This document shows, piece after piece, positions 25,926 through 35,269 of a stretch of DNA of 64,000 bases; within the stretch, counting starts at the first letter, position 1, and each line of letters starts with the position of its first letter. Below the pieces are notes generated by a model, which was not told the DNA's origin, did not search any database, and saw only the letters and a program-made list of their open reading frames with translations. The stretch is taken from contig NZ_JACHEN010000001.1 in NCBI RefSeq assembly GCF_014205875.1, positions 248,001 to 312,000 on the forward strand, in the 5' to 3' direction. The translations under genes were made by a program, and so were the position numbers. The DNA is from Anaerosolibacter carboniphilus (lineage in GTDB: Bacteria; Bacillota; Clostridia; Peptostreptococcales; Thermotaleaceae).

Positions 25926-26015
25926 ATGAATTTTATTCAAGTTATTTTTTTAATAACTGCAGCAGCTTTACTAGTATACTTGTTCTTTGTATTGATGAAG
26001 GGGGAAGAATTATGA
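25926..26015 (+). CDS. kdpF: KdpF small subunit of potassium ATPase
   Basis: 29 residues, MNFIQVIFLITAAALLVYLF followed by FVLMKGEEL. It is a single membrane helix ending in a short charged tail, as in KdpF. AAAGGGTGG precedes the start and the gene overlaps the kdpA start by 4 nt. KdpF stabilises the KdpFABC complex in other bacteria. It is short and poorly conserved, but position, size and the LLVYLF segment support the call. Confidence 0.85.
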   Translation: MNFIQVIFLITAAALLVYLFFVLMKGEEL

Positions 26016-27757
26016 TGAATATTATTACTCAGATCGTATTGTACCTAGTTATATTGGTTTTGCTTGGAAAACCATTAGGCAAGTACATGGCAAAGGTATA
26101 TGAAGGAGAAAAAGTGATCTTAAGCCCTGTATTAACGCCAATAGAAAATTTTATATATAGGTTGATAGGAACAGAAAAAGACCACGAAATGAACTGGAAG
26201 GAGTACTTGAAAGCAGTTGTAATGTATAGTGTTTTTGGGTTTTTGTTTGTTTTCTTCATACAAAAATTGCAAGGAATATTGCCTTTCAATCCTGAAAAAT
26301 TAGGATCTGTACCATCGGATCTTGCTTTTAACACTGCCATGAGCTTTACAACGAACACAAACTGGCAGGCATATGGTGGAGAAACTACTTTAAGTTATTT
26401 TGCACAGATGGCCGGACTTACAGTGCAAAACTTCATATCTGCAGCGGGTGGAATGTCTGTATTATTTGCTTTGATACGAGGATTCAGCAGAAAAGAGACC
26501 ACAAAAATCGGTAACTTTTGGACCGATATGGTTAGGGGAACATTGTATGTATTGTTACCACTGTCTATTATATTAACACTTATGCTTGTTTCCCAAGGTG
26601 TGGTACAAAACCTTAAACCTTATCAACAGGTATCTCTTATGGAACCAGTCGTGCTGGAGGATGGATCCGTAATTACTACCCAAACGATTGCAGTGGGACC
26701 TGCGGCAAGTCAGATTGCCATTAAACAATTGGGGACAAATGGAGGAGGATTTTTTAGTGTCAATTCAGCCCATCCTTTAGAAAATCCAACACCATTGTCA
26801 AATTTATTGGAAATGCTGGCCCTTTTACTGATACCCCTAGCCTTATGCTTCTCCTTTGGGTATCTTGTAAAAGACATGCGCCAGGGTAGAGCAATATTCA
26901 TTGCCATGATGATTGTATTCGTCCTATGCCTTGCTTCAGTAGTGACCTTGGAACAAATTGGAACACCACAATTGAGTCAAAATAATCAAGTTGATTTAGC
27001 TTATTCCATGGATCAATCCGGCGGAAATATGGAAGGAAAAGAAGTAAGATTTGGAATCGTGAATTCTTCTATATGGGCTACAGCTACCACTGCAGCTTCC
27101 AATGGTTCTGTAAATTCAATGCATGACTCTTATACGCCATTGGGAGGATTACCTTTAATGCTTCTTATGCAGCTTGGAGAAGTTATATTTGGCGGCGTTG
27201 GTTCAGGACTATACGGTATGCTTTCCTTTGTGATCGTAGCCGTCTTTGTTGCTGGACTGATGGTGGGAAGAACACCGGAATATTTGGGTAAAAAGATTGA
27301 GCCTTTTGAGATGAAAATGGCATCCCTGGCCGTATTAATCCCACCGGCGGTAGTATTAATAGGAACTGCTATGGCAGCTGTAAATCCTGGTGTTATGGAT
27401 TCGTTAAATAATCCTGGGCCCCATGGATTCTCAGAAATACTTTATGCATATTCATCGGCAGGAAATAACAATGGTAGTGCCTTTGCAGGATTTAACGCAA
27501 ACACGGTATTTTTAAATATTACACTGGGAATCGCAATGATGCTGGCTAGATTCGGACCAATGCTGCCGATGATTGCCATAGCTGGTTCCCTGGCAAAGAA
27601 GAAAACCATACCTGTAACTTCAGGTACGCTTGTTACCCATAATACACTATTTATAGGCCTGCTCATTGCCGTCGTATTAATGGTTGGTGCATTAAGTTTC
27701 TTCCCAGCGTTAGCATTGGGACCTTTGGTAGAACATCTTCAGATGATATTTAGATAG
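26012..27757 (+). CDS. kdpA: KdpA, potassium-binding channel-like subunit
   Basis: 581 residues (E. coli KdpA has 557). It carries the four KdpA pore signatures: NTNWQAYGGETTLSYF, TNGGGFFSVNSAHP, SNGSVNSMHDSYTPLGG and NNNGSAFAGF, each supplying part of the K+ selectivity filter. Ten membrane segments are visible. KdpA selects K+ with high affinity and passes it to KdpB. Two ATGs are adjacent (26012 and 26015); either fits GGGGGAAG upstream. Confidence 0.96.
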   Translation: MMNIITQIVLYLVILVLLGKPLGKYMAKVYEGEKVILSPVLTPIENFIYRLIGTEKDHEMNWKEYLKAVVMYSVFGFLFVFFIQKLQGILPFNPEKLGSVPSDLAFNTAMSFTTNTNWQAYGGETTLSYFAQMAGLTVQNFISAAGGMSVLFALIRGFSRKETTKIGNFWTDMVRGTLYVLLPLSIILTLMLVSQGVVQNLKPYQQVSLMEPVVLEDGSVITTQTIAVGPAASQIAIKQLGTNGGGFFSVNSAHPLENPTPLSNLLEMLALLLIPLALCFSFGYLVKDMRQGRAIFIAMMIVFVLCLASVVTLEQIGTPQLSQNNQVDLAYSMDQSGGNMEGKEVRFGIVNSSIWATATTAASNGSVNSMHDSYTPLGGLPLMLLMQLGEVIFGGVGSGLYGMLSFVIVAVFVAGLMVGRTPEYLGKKIEPFEMKMASLAVLIPPAVVLIGTAMAAVNPGVMDSLNNPGPHGFSEILYAYSSAGNNNGSAFAGFNANTVFLNITLGIAMMLARFGPMLPMIAIAGSLAKKKTIPVTSGTLVTHNTLFIGLLIAVVLMVGALSFFPALALGPLVEHLQMIFR

Positions 27758-27784
27758 TGTGATTTATGAAGGGAGCTGTAGAAG

Positions 27785-29851
27785 ATGAAAAAAGAAGATC
27801 ATAGATTTGTCACAAAAGATATCTTTATCAATGCTATAAAAGATTCCATATATAAGCTATCACCAAAAACACAAATTAAAAATCCGGTCATGTTTGTGGT
27901 GTATATAGGGGCACTATTGACAACGGGGTTATTCTTCGGGGCATTATTCGGCTATGCAGATGCTGATGCAGGCTTTATATTTGGGATTTCAATCCTACTA
28001 TGGTTTACTGTCATTTTCGCAAATTTTGCGGAAGCCATTGCAGAGGGTAGAGGAAAGGCTCAAGCTGAAAGTTTAAGAAAAGCAAAGAAAGATGTGGCAG
28101 CTAAAAAATTAGAAAATCCAAATAGAAATGCTTCTTTTGAAATGGTCAAATCCTCAGAACTGAAAAAAGGAGACATTGTATTTGTAGAAGCAGGTGAGCA
28201 AATACCCGCTGATGGAGAAGTAATTGAAGGTGCAGCATCCGTTGATGAGAGTGCAATCACTGGGGAAAGTGCTCCTGTTATAAGGGAGTCTGGTGGAGAC
28301 AGAAGCGCCGTAACAGGAGGAACGACGGTGTTGTCTGATTGGCTGATAATAAGGGTGACTGCAGAAGCTGGAGAGAGTTTTCTCGATAAAATGATCGCCA
28401 TGGTGGAAGGCGCTACAAGACAGAAGACACCAAATGAGATTGCATTACAAATATTACTGACAACCCTTACAATTATTTTCTTGGTAGTAACAGCAACGCT
28501 TTATCCCTATAGTATTTTTGGGGTAGAACAGAGTGGTAGAGGAGAAGTTACATCCATCACTGCCTTGATTGCATTGTTGGTATGCCTGGCGCCTACTACG
28601 ATTGGTGCGCTTTTATCAGCAATAGGTATTGCAGGGATGAGTCGGTTAAATCAAGCCAATGTATTGGCAACATCAGGTAGAGCAATAGAGGCTGCTGGGG
28701 ATGTGGATACATTGCTATTGGATAAAACAGGAACGATCACATTAGGAAATAGAAGGGCCAGTGAATTTAAACCAGTACAAGGTGTAAGTGAAAAAGAATT
28801 GGCAGATGCGGCACAGTTAAGTTCATTAGCAGATGAAACACCAGAAGGTAGAAGTATTGTAGTTTTGGCAAAAGAGAAATATGGTTTAAGGGGAAGAAAT
28901 TTGAATGAATTAAGAGCTAAGTTTATTCCTTTCTCAGCTAAAACGAGAATGAGTGGTGTTGATATTGGAAAGGATGAAATTCGCAAAGGGGCTGCTGATA
29001 CAGTAAAAAATTATATTGAAAGTAAAGGTGGAAATTTCCCAAAGGACTGCAAAGAAATTGTAGAGTCTATTTCAAAAGCAGGTGGAACTCCCCTGGTTGT
29101 TGCTAAAAATGACAGGGTACTTGGCGTTATTTATTTAAAAGACATCGTAAAATCTGGCGTAAAAGAAAAGTTTGAAGACCTGAGAAAAATGGGTATTAAA
29201 ACGATTATGATAACAGGTGATAATCCATTAACTGCAGCAGCGATTGCAGCTGAAGCAGGTGTAGATGATTTCTTAGCTGAAGCAACGCCGGAAGCAAAAC
29301 TTGAGTTAATTCGAGAATACCAACAAAAAGGTCATTTAGTCGCCATGACCGGTGATGGTACAAATGATGCACCGGCACTGGCTCAAGCAGATGTAGCTGT
29401 TGCCATGAATACAGGAACCCAAGCGGCTAAGGAAGCGGGAAATATGGTGGATTTAGATTCAAGTCCAACAAAACTTATAGATATCGTGAGGATAGGAAAG
29501 CAGTTATTAATGACAAGAGGTGCGTTAACGACTTTTAGTATTGCAAATGATATCGCAAAATATTTTGCCATCATACCACCATTGTTTGTAGGCATGTATC
29601 CAGTGTTGAATAAGTTAAATATTATGGGTTTATCAAGTCCGGAAAGTGCAATTTTCTCAGCAGTGATCTATAATGCCTTTATCATTATAGGATTGATTCC
29701 TTTAGCATTGAAAGGTGTTAAGTATCAAGAAGTGCCAGCAGATCAGCTGTTAAGAAAGAATTTACTTGTATATGGCGTCGGTGGTATCATTGCACCATTT
29801 GTTGCTATAAAGTTAATCGATATGCTTATTACAGCCATAGGTATCGTATAA
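27785..29851 (+). CDS. kdpB: KdpB, P-type ATPase subunit of potassium pump
   Basis: 688 residues. P-type ATPase motifs are in order: TGES in the actuator domain, DKTGTIT with the phosphorylated Asp313, [20 protein letters not shown] and [20 protein letters not shown] in the hinge region. It hydrolyses ATP to drive K+ uptake through KdpA. It lies 27 nt after kdpA with a GGGAGCTG site. Length and motif order are standard. Confidence 0.97.
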   Translation: MKKEDHRFVTKDIFINAIKDSIYKLSPKTQIKNPVMFVVYIGALLTTGLFFGALFGYADADAGFIFGISILLWFTVIFANFAEAIAEGRGKAQAESLRKAKKDVAAKKLENPNRNASFEMVKSSELKKGDIVFVEAGEQIPADGEVIEGAASVDESAITGESAPVIRESGGDRSAVTGGTTVLSDWLIIRVTAEAGESFLDKMIAMVEGATRQKTPNEIALQILLTTLTIIFLVVTATLYPYSIFGVEQSGRGEVTSITALIALLVCLAPTTIGALLSAIGIAGMSRLNQANVLATSGRAIEAAGDVDTLLLDKTGTITLGNRRASEFKPVQGVSEKELADAAQLSSLADETPEGRSIVVLAKEKYGLRGRNLNELRAKFIPFSAKTRMSGVDIGKDEIRKGAADTVKNYIESKGGNFPKDCKEIVESISKAGGTPLVVAKNDRVLGVIYLKDIVKSGVKEKFEDLRKMGIKTIMITGDNPLTAAAIAAEAGVDDFLAEATPEAKLELIREYQQKGHLVAMTGDGTNDAPALAQADVAVAMNTGTQAAKEAGNMVDLDSSPTKLIDIVRIGKQLLMTRGALTTFSIANDIAKYFAIIPPLFVGMYPVLNKLNIMGLSSPESAIFSAVIYNAFIIIGLIPLALKGVKYQEVPADQLLRKNLLVYGVGGIIAPFVAIKLIDMLITAIGIV

Positions 29852-29863
29852 GGAGGGTTTTAC

Positions 29864-30436
29864 ATGAAAAATAATGTGGTGAAACAGTCTTTAAAATTTG
29901 TCTTGGTGATGACGATCATAACAGGCTTCATATACCCCCTTGCCTGTACTGCGATAGCACAAATAATTTTTCCAAATAAAGCGAACGGAAGCATTATCTA
30001 TAAAAATGATAAACCTGTAGCATCAGAATTGATTGGGCAAGAATTTACATCTGATAGATATTTTTGGTCAAGACCTTCAACTACATCACCCACTCCCTAT
30101 AACGGAGGTTCTTCTTCTGGGTCAAATAAAACCCCGGCAGGAAAGGAACTAGAAGATATGGTGCAACAAAGAATCAAGCTGATTAGAGAGCTGGACCCGG
30201 ATAACAATCAAAAAATACCTGTTGATTTCATTACTGCATCTGGAAGTGGGCTGGATCCTCATATTTCACCAGCAGCTGCCCTTTATCAAGTAGATAGGAT
30301 TTCCAAAGTTAGAAATATTGACAAAGATACACTAATTCGTTTGATTGATAAAAATACAGAAAAAAGACAATTAGGTATTTTAGGTGAGCCAAGGGTCAAT
30401 GTTGTCAAACTGAATATAGACATTGATAATCTGTAA
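29864..30436 (+). CDS. kdpC: KdpC subunit of potassium ATPase
   Basis: 190 residues. One N-terminal membrane anchor (about 10-32) is followed by an outside domain containing GQEFTSDRYFWSRPSTT and SGSGLDPHISPAAALYQV, the KdpC hallmarks. It completes the KdpFABC complex. It starts 12 nt after kdpB behind AAGGAGGG. Confidence 0.96.
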   Translation: MKNNVVKQSLKFVLVMTIITGFIYPLACTAIAQIIFPNKANGSIIYKNDKPVASELIGQEFTSDRYFWSRPSTTSPTPYNGGSSSGSNKTPAGKELEDMVQQRIKLIRELDPDNNQKIPVDFITASGSGLDPHISPAAALYQVDRISKVRNIDKDTLIRLIDKNTEKRQLGILGEPRVNVVKLNIDIDNL

Positions 30437-30466
30437 TAGTTTTATTACAGCATGGAGGGGGATCAT

Positions 30467-30838
30467 ATGAACCATGTTATAATAGGAGGAGATAGTAAGG
30501 CCTGCAGGGACTTTATCCATATCGTTGCAGGCGCTATCGATCATCTCACAGTAATTTTTCCTGAAACTCAATATGCTCAAAGTTTGCCAGCAGATTTCCG
30601 AGGAAACTTGGTCATAGGAGATTTAAAGGAGGAAAGTACCTTAGAAAAAGCAAATATATCAAGTGCAGATACAGTTTTCATATGGACAATGGATGAAGAT
30701 ATCAATGCTTTACTGGCAGTAACGGCGAAACGGGTGTATAATGTTAAAAATGTGGTCGTATATACTTGTGAGACTAACAATAGCAAACTCTATGAAAAAT
30801 TTGAAATAGATACAGTTACTATTCATAAATTTTTATAG
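30467..30838 (+). CDS. TrkA-N-like small protein in the kdp operon
   Basis: 123 residues from the ATG at 30467 behind GGAGGGGG; an ATG at 30452 lies inside the ribosome site. The fold looks like a TrkA-N nucleotide-binding domain: HVIIGGDSKACRDFI (a Rossmann-type loop, though GxGxxG is degenerate), VIGDLKEESTLEKANISSAD and a VVVYTCETN strand. There is no TrkA-C domain. A gene called kdpX is known between kdpC and kdpD in Clostridium acetobutylicum, and this may correspond. It may sense a nucleotide and tune the pump or KdpD; that is inference. Confidence 0.65.
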   Translation: MNHVIIGGDSKACRDFIHIVAGAIDHLTVIFPETQYAQSLPADFRGNLVIGDLKEESTLEKANISSADTVFIWTMDEDINALLAVTAKRVYNVKNVVVYTCETNNSKLYEKFEIDTVTIHKFL

Positions 30839-30884
30839 GCGTTTCATAAAATGCCCAAGTTCATTAAAAGTAGGGTGATGAATA

Positions 30885-33614
30885 ATGGATAGAAGTGGTA
30901 TGAAAAATATCAACTTGGAAACGAGGCCGGATCCAGAGCAATTGCTAGCGAAAATAAAGTCCGAAAACGACCTTAAGTCTAAAGGTATGTTGAAAATTTT
31001 TTTTGGCTATGCTGCCGGCGTTGGAAAAACCTATGCAATGCTGGATGCTGCCCATGTAATCAAGAAATCTGGTATAGATGTAGTTGTCGGTTATATAGAG
31101 CCCCATACTCGTCCAGAAACTTTAGCTCTCCTGGATGGATTAGAAGTATTAGAAACAAAGGATATATTTTATAGGGGTATTTATATTAAGGAATTTGATT
31201 TGGAGGCAGCACTAAAGAGAAGACCAGAGGCTATGCTAGTTGATGAGCTGGCCCATACCAATGCGCCAGGTTCTAAATATAAAAAAAGATGGCAGGACAT
31301 ATATGAATTATTGGATGCGGGTATAGATGTCTACACAACTGTCAATGTCCAACATATTGAGAGTTTAAATGATATCGTTGCAAGTATAACAAATGTGTTT
31401 GTAAAAGAAACAATACCAGATAAGGTTTTCGATGAAGCCGGGCAAGTTGAGATAATAGATATTGAGCCAGAAGATCTTCTAAAGCGATTCGAAGCGGGAA
31501 AAGTCTATAGAAAAGATCAAGCAAAGAGGGCACAAAACAACTTTTTTCAGAAGGAAAATTTAGTTGCTTTAAGAGAAATTGCATTGCGAAGAACGGCTGA
31601 TCGTGTCAATAAAGAAGTTGAAATTGCCCGATTATCTAAAAAAAATGTAAAAATATTACCCACGAAAGAGTTATTGTTAGGGTGTATCAGTCCATCGCCT
31701 GCTTCTGCAAAAGTGGTTCGGACGGCTGCTCGGATGGCAGATTCCTTACAAGCAAAATGGATTGCCGCCTATGTTCAAACATCAGAAGATAAATACATGG
31801 ATAAAAAGATTCAAGAACAACTGCAAAAGAATATGGCCCTTGCAGAACAATTAGGGGCAGAAGTCGTAAAATTACATGGTGATGACATTGTGGAACAATT
31901 GGTAAACTATGGGAATCTAAGAAATGTAACGAAAATCGTAATTGGACGAAACCAAAAACCGAAAAATGCTTTATTCAATATTTTTAAAAAAGATATTGTA
32001 AATAGACTTCTGGATCTCACCTTATATATCGATGTTCATGTTATTCCAGGTACGCCACAGGATTATCAGAATAGAAAAAGAACCACAAATAAAAATGCTG
32101 ATCTACTTTTAAAATTTACATTTTCCAAAATTGATTTTTTGAAAATTATAGGTGTGCTATGTTTGGCTACAGCTTTAGCCTATGCTTTTTATGCCGTAGG
32201 ATTCGCTGAAGCAAATATTATCATGGCGTATATCGTTGGTGTGCTTGTTATGACGCTTATAACAAAGGGGTATTTAATGGGCATGATCGGATCTGTTTTA
32301 AGCGTATTGGCATTTAATTATTTTTTTACTGAACCTATATTTACTTTTTCAGCATATGATGCTGGTTATCTGGTTACTTTTCCCATTATGCTTTCGGTAG
32401 CTTTATTTACCAGCACTTTAACTTCAAGAATCCAACATCAAATGGTAACGTCCTTAAAAAGAGAAGAATATACGCAAATGCTTTATGACATCACGCGCAG
32501 CTTTTTAAATGTATCCAGCAGAAAATCCATTGTAGTCAAGGGAATTGAGTATCTTACCAGCATTTTAAAGAGAGATATCATCGTATATTTAAGTGATGAA
32601 GACGACAACTTAATGGAACCGATTCTGAATACACAGGGTAAAAGGACCCAGGATTTATTGGATAAAAATGAAGAAGCGGTGGTGAATTGGGTTTTTAAAA
32701 ATGGGAAAAATGCGGGTGTTGGAACTGATACTTTGCCAGGCTCCGTTGCTTATTATGTACCAATAAAAACCCATCAAAATATAATGGGGGTAATAGGTGT
32801 TAAATGTTGTGATGAGATGCTTGATATTGATCAACGTCATTTTTTAGAATCAGTAACAGCTCAAATGGCAATTGCTTTGGAAAGAGAGAGACTTACTGAA
32901 CAGCAGGAAGAAACAAAAATAGAAATTGAAAGAGAGAAATTAAGGAGCAATTTATTAAGAGCTATATCCCACGATCTGCGCAGTCCTTTAGCTGGTATTG
33001 CAGGGGCAACGACAACGATAATAGAAAATAAGGAAACATTGGATCAGGAAACAATGAATGAGCTGCTGAATGGAATATATGAAGATTCAGAGTGGTTAAC
33101 GAGATTGGTTGAGAACCTCCTTAGTATGACAAGGATTGATGAAGGAAAATTGCAATTGAGAAAAACTCCTGAAATGGTTGAAGAAATCATATCTGAAGCG
33201 ATTCAGCATGTAAAAAAACGTGCAAAAGAGCATGTGATTAAAGTAAAAATACCTGAAGACATATTTATCGTGCCAATGGATGGAAAGCTGATTGAGCAGG
33301 TCTTAATTAATTTAATTGACAATGCCATAAAATATACGCCAAAGGGTACAACGATAGAAATTAAAGCTTTTACAGCAGAAGAATCAGCTTATATGGAAGT
33401 ATCTGACAATGGCGAGGGGCTACCGCAGGATTCAATTAAACACATATTTGATAGATTCTATACATTAGAGAATGGATCAAAGGATTCCAGAAGGGGTATA
33501 GGCCTAGGACTGGCCATATGTAAATCTATCGTTGAAGCCCATGGTGGAGAGATTGAAGCCCAGAACAAAAAAGAAGGGGGTGCACTCTTTAGATTTTCAC
33601 TACCTTTGAATTAA
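30885..33614 (+). CDS. kdpD: KdpD sensor histidine kinase
   Basis: 909 residues, close to the E. coli length of 894. It has a KdpD N-terminal domain with a Walker A (GYAAGVGKTY, about 42-51) and Walker B-like VDELAHTNAPGS, and a universal stress protein-like region (about 265-390). Four membrane segments follow (about 425-520), then a GAF-like region, the dimerisation domain with His696 in SHDLRSPL and a HATPase domain with NLIDNAIKYTPKG and GIGLGLAICKSIVEAHGG. It senses K+ limitation or ionic stress and phosphorylates KdpE. It is full length, unlike the truncated KdpD of some Gram-positives. Confidence 0.96.
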   Translation: MDRSGMKNINLETRPDPEQLLAKIKSENDLKSKGMLKIFFGYAAGVGKTYAMLDAAHVIKKSGIDVVVGYIEPHTRPETLALLDGLEVLETKDIFYRGIYIKEFDLEAALKRRPEAMLVDELAHTNAPGSKYKKRWQDIYELLDAGIDVYTTVNVQHIESLNDIVASITNVFVKETIPDKVFDEAGQVEIIDIEPEDLLKRFEAGKVYRKDQAKRAQNNFFQKENLVALREIALRRTADRVNKEVEIARLSKKNVKILPTKELLLGCISPSPASAKVVRTAARMADSLQAKWIAAYVQTSEDKYMDKKIQEQLQKNMALAEQLGAEVVKLHGDDIVEQLVNYGNLRNVTKIVIGRNQKPKNALFNIFKKDIVNRLLDLTLYIDVHVIPGTPQDYQNRKRTTNKNADLLLKFTFSKIDFLKIIGVLCLATALAYAFYAVGFAEANIIMAYIVGVLVMTLITKGYLMGMIGSVLSVLAFNYFFTEPIFTFSAYDAGYLVTFPIMLSVALFTSTLTSRIQHQMVTSLKREEYTQMLYDITRSFLNVSSRKSIVVKGIEYLTSILKRDIIVYLSDEDDNLMEPILNTQGKRTQDLLDKNEEAVVNWVFKNGKNAGVGTDTLPGSVAYYVPIKTHQNIMGVIGVKCCDEMLDIDQRHFLESVTAQMAIALERERLTEQQEETKIEIEREKLRSNLLRAISHDLRSPLAGIAGATTTIIENKETLDQETMNELLNGIYEDSEWLTRLVENLLSMTRIDEGKLQLRKTPEMVEEIISEAIQHVKKRAKEHVIKVKIPEDIFIVPMDGKLIEQVLINLIDNAIKYTPKGTTIEIKAFTAEESAYMEVSDNGEGLPQDSIKHIFDRFYTLENGSKDSRRGIGLGLAICKSIVEAHGGEIEAQNKKEGGALFRFSLPLN

Positions 33615-33642
33615 GTTGTTCTGTTTTGAGAGGGAGAATTTT

Positions 33643-34344
33643 ATGGATATTAAACCTTTGATATTGGTCATTGAAGATGATAAAGCTATTCGAAATTTTA
33701 TTTTAGCTACGCTGAAAACACAAGGTTATAAATATATAGAAACAGAAAATGGTGAGAAAGGGCTTGCGATGATTATGTCCTATAATCCAGATATCATTAT
33801 TCTTGATCTTGGATTACCGGATATGGATGGATTAGAAATTATTTCAAAAGTGAGATTGTGGTCCAATACACCGATTATTGTAGTATCTGCCAGAGGACAA
33901 GAGAGAGAGAAAGTGGAAGCATTGGATTCAGGTGCAGATGACTATATTACAAAACCTTTTGGAATATCCGAGCTATTAGCTAGATTAAGAGTATCTTTGA
34001 GGCATATTTATAGACCTGAAAGTGAACCAAAAGCTTGTATGAGTGAGTTCATACTCGGAGATCTGAAGATTAACTTTGAAAAAAGAATTGTAAGTTTAAA
34101 CAATGAAGAAATTCATTTAACTCCAATTGAATATAAACTTTTAACACTTTTATCCCGACATGCCGGAAAAGTATTAACCCATAACTTTATACTCAAAGAG
34201 GTATGGGGTTCTATGATTGGAAATGAAACCCAGTCCCTAAGAGTATTCATGGCAAGTCTGCGAAGAAAGATTGAAAAAGAACCGGCCCAACCCAGATATA
34301 TTCTAACCGAAGTTGGCGTTGGATATAGAATGGCGGATGAGTAG
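33643..34344 (+). CDS. kdpE: KdpE response regulator
   Basis: 233 residues from the ATG at 33643 behind GAGAGGG; the frame is open from 33616 but without a ribosome site. The receiver domain has Asp55 in ILDLGLPDMDG and the KPF segment. An OmpR/PhoB winged helix follows at the C-terminus (VWGSMIGNETQSLRVFMASL). It activates kdpFABC when phosphorylated by KdpD. It is the last gene of the cluster, 28 nt after kdpD. Confidence 0.96.
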   Translation: MDIKPLILVIEDDKAIRNFILATLKTQGYKYIETENGEKGLAMIMSYNPDIIILDLGLPDMDGLEIISKVRLWSNTPIIVVSARGQEREKVEALDSGADDYITKPFGISELLARLRVSLRHIYRPESEPKACMSEFILGDLKINFEKRIVSLNNEEIHLTPIEYKLLTLLSRHAGKVLTHNFILKEVWGSMIGNETQSLRVFMASLRRKIEKEPAQPRYILTEVGVGYRMADE

Positions 34345-34494
34345 TATCGTCATGCAAAAGATTGAATGGGGAGAGGCCTATATGAAATGTATTGAGGATA
34401 AATGATTAAAAGATATAGAGAACCTGATGATGAATAAAGATGGTTTGATGATGCTCGTGCTGATACGGCGTCATGCTAAAAAATAACTTTGTTG

Positions 34495-34520
34495 AAACCG
34501 CATTTGATGCGGTTTTTTTT
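34495..34520 (+). terminator. terminator of the kdp cluster
   Basis: AAACCGCAT (34495-34503) pairs with ATGCGGTTT (34507-34515) around a 3-nt loop, with eight T's to 34520. The 150 nt between kdpE and this hairpin contain only very short frames and no recognised gene. Confidence 0.9.
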
Positions 34521-34570
34521 GTTAACTTAAGAAAAAAGGTATTACTTTGTATAAAATTGATTAAAATATA

Positions 34571-34599
34571 TTGACCTATTGGTTAGTATGTGTTATATT
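34571..34599 (+). promoter_or_regulatory. promoter of TetR-dikinase pair 1
   Basis: TTGACC (34571-34576), 17-nt spacer, TATATT (34594-34599). It is overlapped on the -35 side by the left arm of the operator. Confidence 0.75.
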
Positions 34600-34618
34600 T
34601 TTACTAACCAATAGGTCA
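34572..34618 (+). promoter_or_regulatory. TetR operator of pair 1, perfect 17-bp inverted repeat
   Basis: TGACCTATTGGTTAGTA (34572-34588) and its exact reverse complement (34602-34618), separated by 13 bp. One arm covers the -35 box and the other the transcription start, so a bound repressor would block the promoter completely. Autoregulation by the TetR gene just downstream is the natural reading. Confidence 0.8.
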
Positions 34619-34642
34619 GCAAATTGAGAGGAGGTGGTGGAT

Positions 34643-35254
34643 TTGCCACTTCAACTTTATGAAAAAGAACAAATATTGGATGTTTGTCTATCTGTGTTTG
34701 CCCGCCATGGATATGTAAGTACTTCCACGGCAATGCTGGCAGAGGCTGCTGGCATATCCAAGGCACTGATCTTCCATCATTTCAAGAGTAAGAAAGAACT
34801 TTATCTCTGTGTACTGGATCGATGCTTTGAAAAAGGAGGAATTGAAATGGGTTTTGATAATTTGTTAGAATATCAGGACTTTTTTGAGGCAAAAGAAAAA
34901 TTCAGTATTATTAAGTTCGATTATTACAGAAAAAATCCAGATGTGCACAAGTTTGTGAGAGAAGCTTTTTTTTCTACACCGGATGATTTGAAGGCGGAGA
35001 TTGAAGAAAAATATGGAGCACTGATTGCCCATAAGGATAAGCAGTTAGAGCAATTGTTTGAAAAAGTTTCCCTTAGAGAGGGTGTGGACCGCAGCCAGGC
35101 ATTTAAACTGGTTATGCTGACATTGAATCATTTCGATGACAGGTATATATCAGAATTAGCTGATAATAACGATTTGGATGAAACGTATCTCCAAAGCTTT
35201 CTTGATGAGCGGAACAGTTTTCTGAATATGATTCGATATGGAATAGAAAAGTAA
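34643..35254 (+). CDS. TetR-family regulator of pair 1
   Basis: 203 residues from a TTG at 34643 (GGAGG 8 nt upstream; the GTGs inside the ribosome site are less likely). The N-terminal helix-turn-helix reads STAMLAEAAGISKALIFHHF, followed by KSKKELY, the standard TetR signature. The C-terminal ligand domain is not specific to any known subgroup. The gene is 15 nt before the dikinase gene and both follow the operator at 34572-34618, so the regulator and enzyme form one self-repressed operon, probably induced by the enzyme's substrate. Confidence 0.88.
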   Translation: MPLQLYEKEQILDVCLSVFARHGYVSTSTAMLAEAAGISKALIFHHFKSKKELYLCVLDRCFEKGGIEMGFDNLLEYQDFFEAKEKFSIIKFDYYRKNPDVHKFVREAFFSTPDDLKAEIEEKYGALIAHKDKQLEQLFEKVSLREGVDRSQAFKLVMLTLNHFDDRYISELADNNDLDETYLQSFLDERNSFLNMIRYGIEK

Positions 35255-35269
35255 AGGAGGGGAACGGAT

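Noticed and set aside
34424-34483. Tiny frame (19 codons) between kdpE and the kdp terminator
   Set aside because: No convincing ribosome site, no recognised product and no conservation evidence.
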